Assembly: GCA_964473285.1 (NCBI GenBank)
Contig: CAYYOI010000014.1
Span: 1-33,769 of the forward strand
Source of the DNA: JBNJGT01 sp964473285
GTDB taxonomy: Archaea > Nanobdellota > Nanobdellia > Woesearchaeales > JACJVW01
Length of the DNA stretch: 33,769 bases
Direction: 5' to 3'
A program made the position numbers and the translations under genes. Shown here piece after piece: positions 32,391 through 33,769 of this stretch. Position 1 is the first letter of the stretch. Each line of letters opens with the position of its first letter. Under the pieces are notes generated by a model that searched no databases, was not told where the DNA came from, and saw only the letters and a list, made by a program, of their open reading frames with translations.

Positions 32391-32786
32391 TCACTGTTGC
32401 AGATATTTTTCAATTGCTTCTTTTGTGAGTGGGTCCAGCTTATCCCAGGTCAAGGCCTCTTTAGGGTCAACCCATGCGAAGGAAATATTCCTTTTGCCCA
32501 GTTTTGGCTTGAAATCCTCAACTTCAAGGACATAGCTATAACAGTGTAGGTTCTTGATCTTCCAGTAGTTTATTGGATTCAACTCTATGTGGTACAAGTC
32601 CAGCTGTCCTTTTGGGATTGTACGCAGGGCCCTTCGGAGGAACTCTATTGCAAAATTCAAGAAAACCTCGTGGTATCTGGCTTGTGAGTATAATCCACAG
32701 CTGATGTTTTACATGCCATTCTCGAAGGCATAGGGTGATTCTCTTCTTTTGAAGAGTAGTACTTTTCCATCTTTCCTTACAATCAA
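32391..32786 (-). pseudogene. NUDIX-like hydrolase with premature stop
   Basis: One frame of 132 codons runs from a TTG at 32786, overlapping the upstream stop as TTGA. It reads RKDGKVLLFKRRESPYAF, ENGM, then TAA (32711-32709), then NISCGLYSQARYHEVFLN and on to FAWVDPKEALTWDKLDP near the end. The first part and the W-V-x-x-x-E-A end are NUDIX-like. The stop replaces the tryptophan expected in GMW-NIS. The NUDIX box itself is degenerate: the REUxEE region reads IEFLRRALRTI. Both defects suggest a dead gene. It is coupled to the preceding 212-residue gene. Confidence 0.5.
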
Positions 32787-33421
32787 GTGGCAAAGGCGTC
32801 ACTATAATCTCTTCTATTCATATCCTTATGCGGGTCGCGTGAATTTCTCTCAAAGATGACTCTTCGGTTATGGTACTGATGGTAATCAAGGAATCTCTTG
32901 TATTCAGCAGATCTCTCAGGCCAGACAACTTTCTTGATGTTATTGTCAGAAATCTCGATGACCTTGATTATGGTATTTTTGTTTTCCATGTACTCTTTAT
33001 CTGAGAGGACCTTTGCTATTGCTATCAGTTTCTCCTTTACTTCGTTCTTAACTTGGGATTCGAAAAAGATCTCATCATTCTGAAGAAGGACTATATCTGT
33101 TATGAACTCATCAGTATCATTGAATCCGGGATGGGCATACCTCATGGTGAAGTGTCTCTTCTCTTCATCAGTGAAATTAAGTATTGACACATAGCACCTA
33201 TCTTTTCTCCAGCGGTTGATCTCATGCGAAAAATCCAGATCTCCAAACTCATTCTCTCTTTTTCTTAGTACCCATTCTTTTACAGTTGATATTATGTTAT
33301 CTAGAGTAAAGTTATTTGTGTTCTTTGAATTGCCGACTGTAAGAGGGGTTGTGAGTATTTTGTCCATTGGCAGTAGTGGCAGAAATTGATTCATAAAGTT
33401 TACTTCTCCTTTTATTTTCAA
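32783..33421 (-). CDS. Unknown 212-residue protein
   Basis: The ATG at 33421 overlaps the upstream stop (ATGA). An alternative start at the second methionine (MNQFLPLLPMDK) is nine residues in. The protein is mixed alpha/beta, with a central WRKDRCYVSILNFTDEEKRHF and a C-terminal basic, arginine-rich tail (RRVIFERNSRDPHKDMNRRD) that could bind nucleic acid. No family is recognised. Downstream it runs into the broken NUDIX gene. Confidence 0.5.
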   Translation of the reverse strand: MKIKGEVNFMNQFLPLLPMDKILTTPLTVGNSKNTNNFTLDNIISTVKEWVLRKRENEFGDLDFSHEINRWRKDRCYVSILNFTDEEKRHFTMRYAHPGFNDTDEFITDIVLLQNDEIFFESQVKNEVKEKLIAIAKVLSDKEYMENKNTIIKVIEISDNNIKKVVWPERSAEYKRFLDYHQYHNRRVIFERNSRDPHKDMNRRDYSDAFAT

Positions 33422-33582
33422 TACTTCATGATGCGCTGTATGTAATCTTCTGTGCGGGCAACTGGATCATTATGGAGTGATTTGAAGCCTTCTAATATAT
33501 TGTCCTGGTCAATAAGAATACGTGAGCCTATTTTCATGATAGTTGAGGCTTTCATAGAAGTCCACACTCTGGAATGAGCCAT
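33418..33582 (-). CDS. Unknown 54-residue protein
   Basis: From ATG 33582 the frame reads MAHSRVWTSMKASTIMKIG and ends YIQRIMKY; a TTG at 33618 would add 12 residues. A TATA-like CTTATAAAG at about 33627-33635 predicts a transcript start near 33605, which fits the ATG better. The sequence VWTSMKASTIMKIG is compatible with a small helix-turn-helix but does not prove one. The stop overlaps the start of the next gene. Confidence 0.4.
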   Translation of the reverse strand: MAHSRVWTSMKASTIMKIGSRILIDQDNILEGFKSLHNDPVARTEDYIQRIMKY

Positions 33583-33738
33583 GTCTGGTACATAAAAAGT
33601 ATTCTTTTTGATTCTCAAGAATTTCGCCTTTATAAGCGCTCAAAAGATTCTTCCGTTATCCTCTGTCTGTCGCGCCTTGTAGAATGTTCCTTGTTCCTGC
33701 AGGTATCCTGCCGGCAGAGTTTTTCTAAAAAATCTGCT

Positions 33739-33755
33739 TTAGGCTTCCAGCCTAA
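33739..33755. other. Hairpin at the window edge
   Basis: TTAGGCT, a three-base loop and AGCCTAA form a perfect seven-base stem. It could be a terminator for a gene beyond the window or part of an intergenic repeat. The rest of 33619-33769 shows no gene. Confidence 0.3.
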
Positions 33756-33769
33756 GGAAAGTTAGCAAA

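Noticed and set aside
27337..32711. Reassignment of TAA to an amino acid, suggested by two in-frame TAA codons
   Set aside because: TAA also ends many intact genes here at the expected place (for example cas12a and cas2), so the two cases are better explained as mutations.

Overview
The window looks like a piece of an archaeal chromosome, probably a metagenome assembly. Many start codons lie about 25-27 nt downstream of an A/T-rich TATA-like box, as in leaderless archaeal transcripts (3368 minus, 3629, 23280, 24388, 31663 minus, 32212 minus). Other genes have GGTG-type ribosome binding sites suited to an archaeal 16S tail. Genes are packed in runs with ATGA stop/start overlaps. No rRNA, tRNA or transposase was seen, and the lineage cannot be named from this evidence; a DPANN-type or other uncultivated archaeon is a guess. 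Three 100-N blocks (3497-3596, 19170-19269, 22589-22688) are scaffold gaps.

Layout. 1-3400: a PD-(D/E)XK nuclease gene, then minus-strand genes for a small tyrosine phosphatase-like protein, a 45-residue helical peptide, and a two-gene operon of unknown function with a clear TATA box and operator-like palindrome. 3597-7190: a tightly overlapping six-gene operon led by a CARF-winged-helix (Csa3-like) regulator, followed by a KilA-N fragment, a DUF6155-like protein, a zinc-finger protein, an unknown (possibly HEPN-like) protein and an AlbA_2/HATPase/wHTH protein. 7366-18925: a same-strand train of nine genes: UvrD-type helicase fused to an Fe-S PD-(D/E)XK nuclease, a stand-alone CARF protein, a PIN-like nuclease, a coiled-coil RmuC-like nuclease, cas12a, cas4, cas1 and cas2. 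18926-23182: leader and a large type V-A CRISPR array (60 visible repeats, 57 complete spacers, two gaps). 23280-24894: MazG-like pyrophosphatase, a truncated DUF2075 protein, an unknown protein and a CYTH protein. 25092-29168: small ORFs, a large protein split by one in-frame stop, and an ATP-grasp ligase. 29742-33769: a second AlbA_2 protein, an HD-domain protein (DUF4202-like), a broken RelE toxin with its antitoxin, a broken NUDIX gene and two unknown genes.

How it may work together. The adaptation genes and Cas12a form a complete type V-A system whose catalytic and crRNA-processing residues are all present. The unusual points are the genes fused to its front end (helicase-nuclease, CARF plus PIN, RmuC-like nuclease), and a Cas12a in which the loop that reads the PAM lacks the conserved lysine. 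CARF domains normally sense cyclic oligonucleotides made by type III systems, but no type III gene is visible here. The CARF-PIN pair and the CARF-wHTH operon may therefore be separate signal-responsive defence modules, or may answer a signal made elsewhere in the genome. The many fragments (KilA-N, DUF2075, RelE, NUDIX, extra AlbA_2 C-termini) are what a fast-turning defence island leaves behind.
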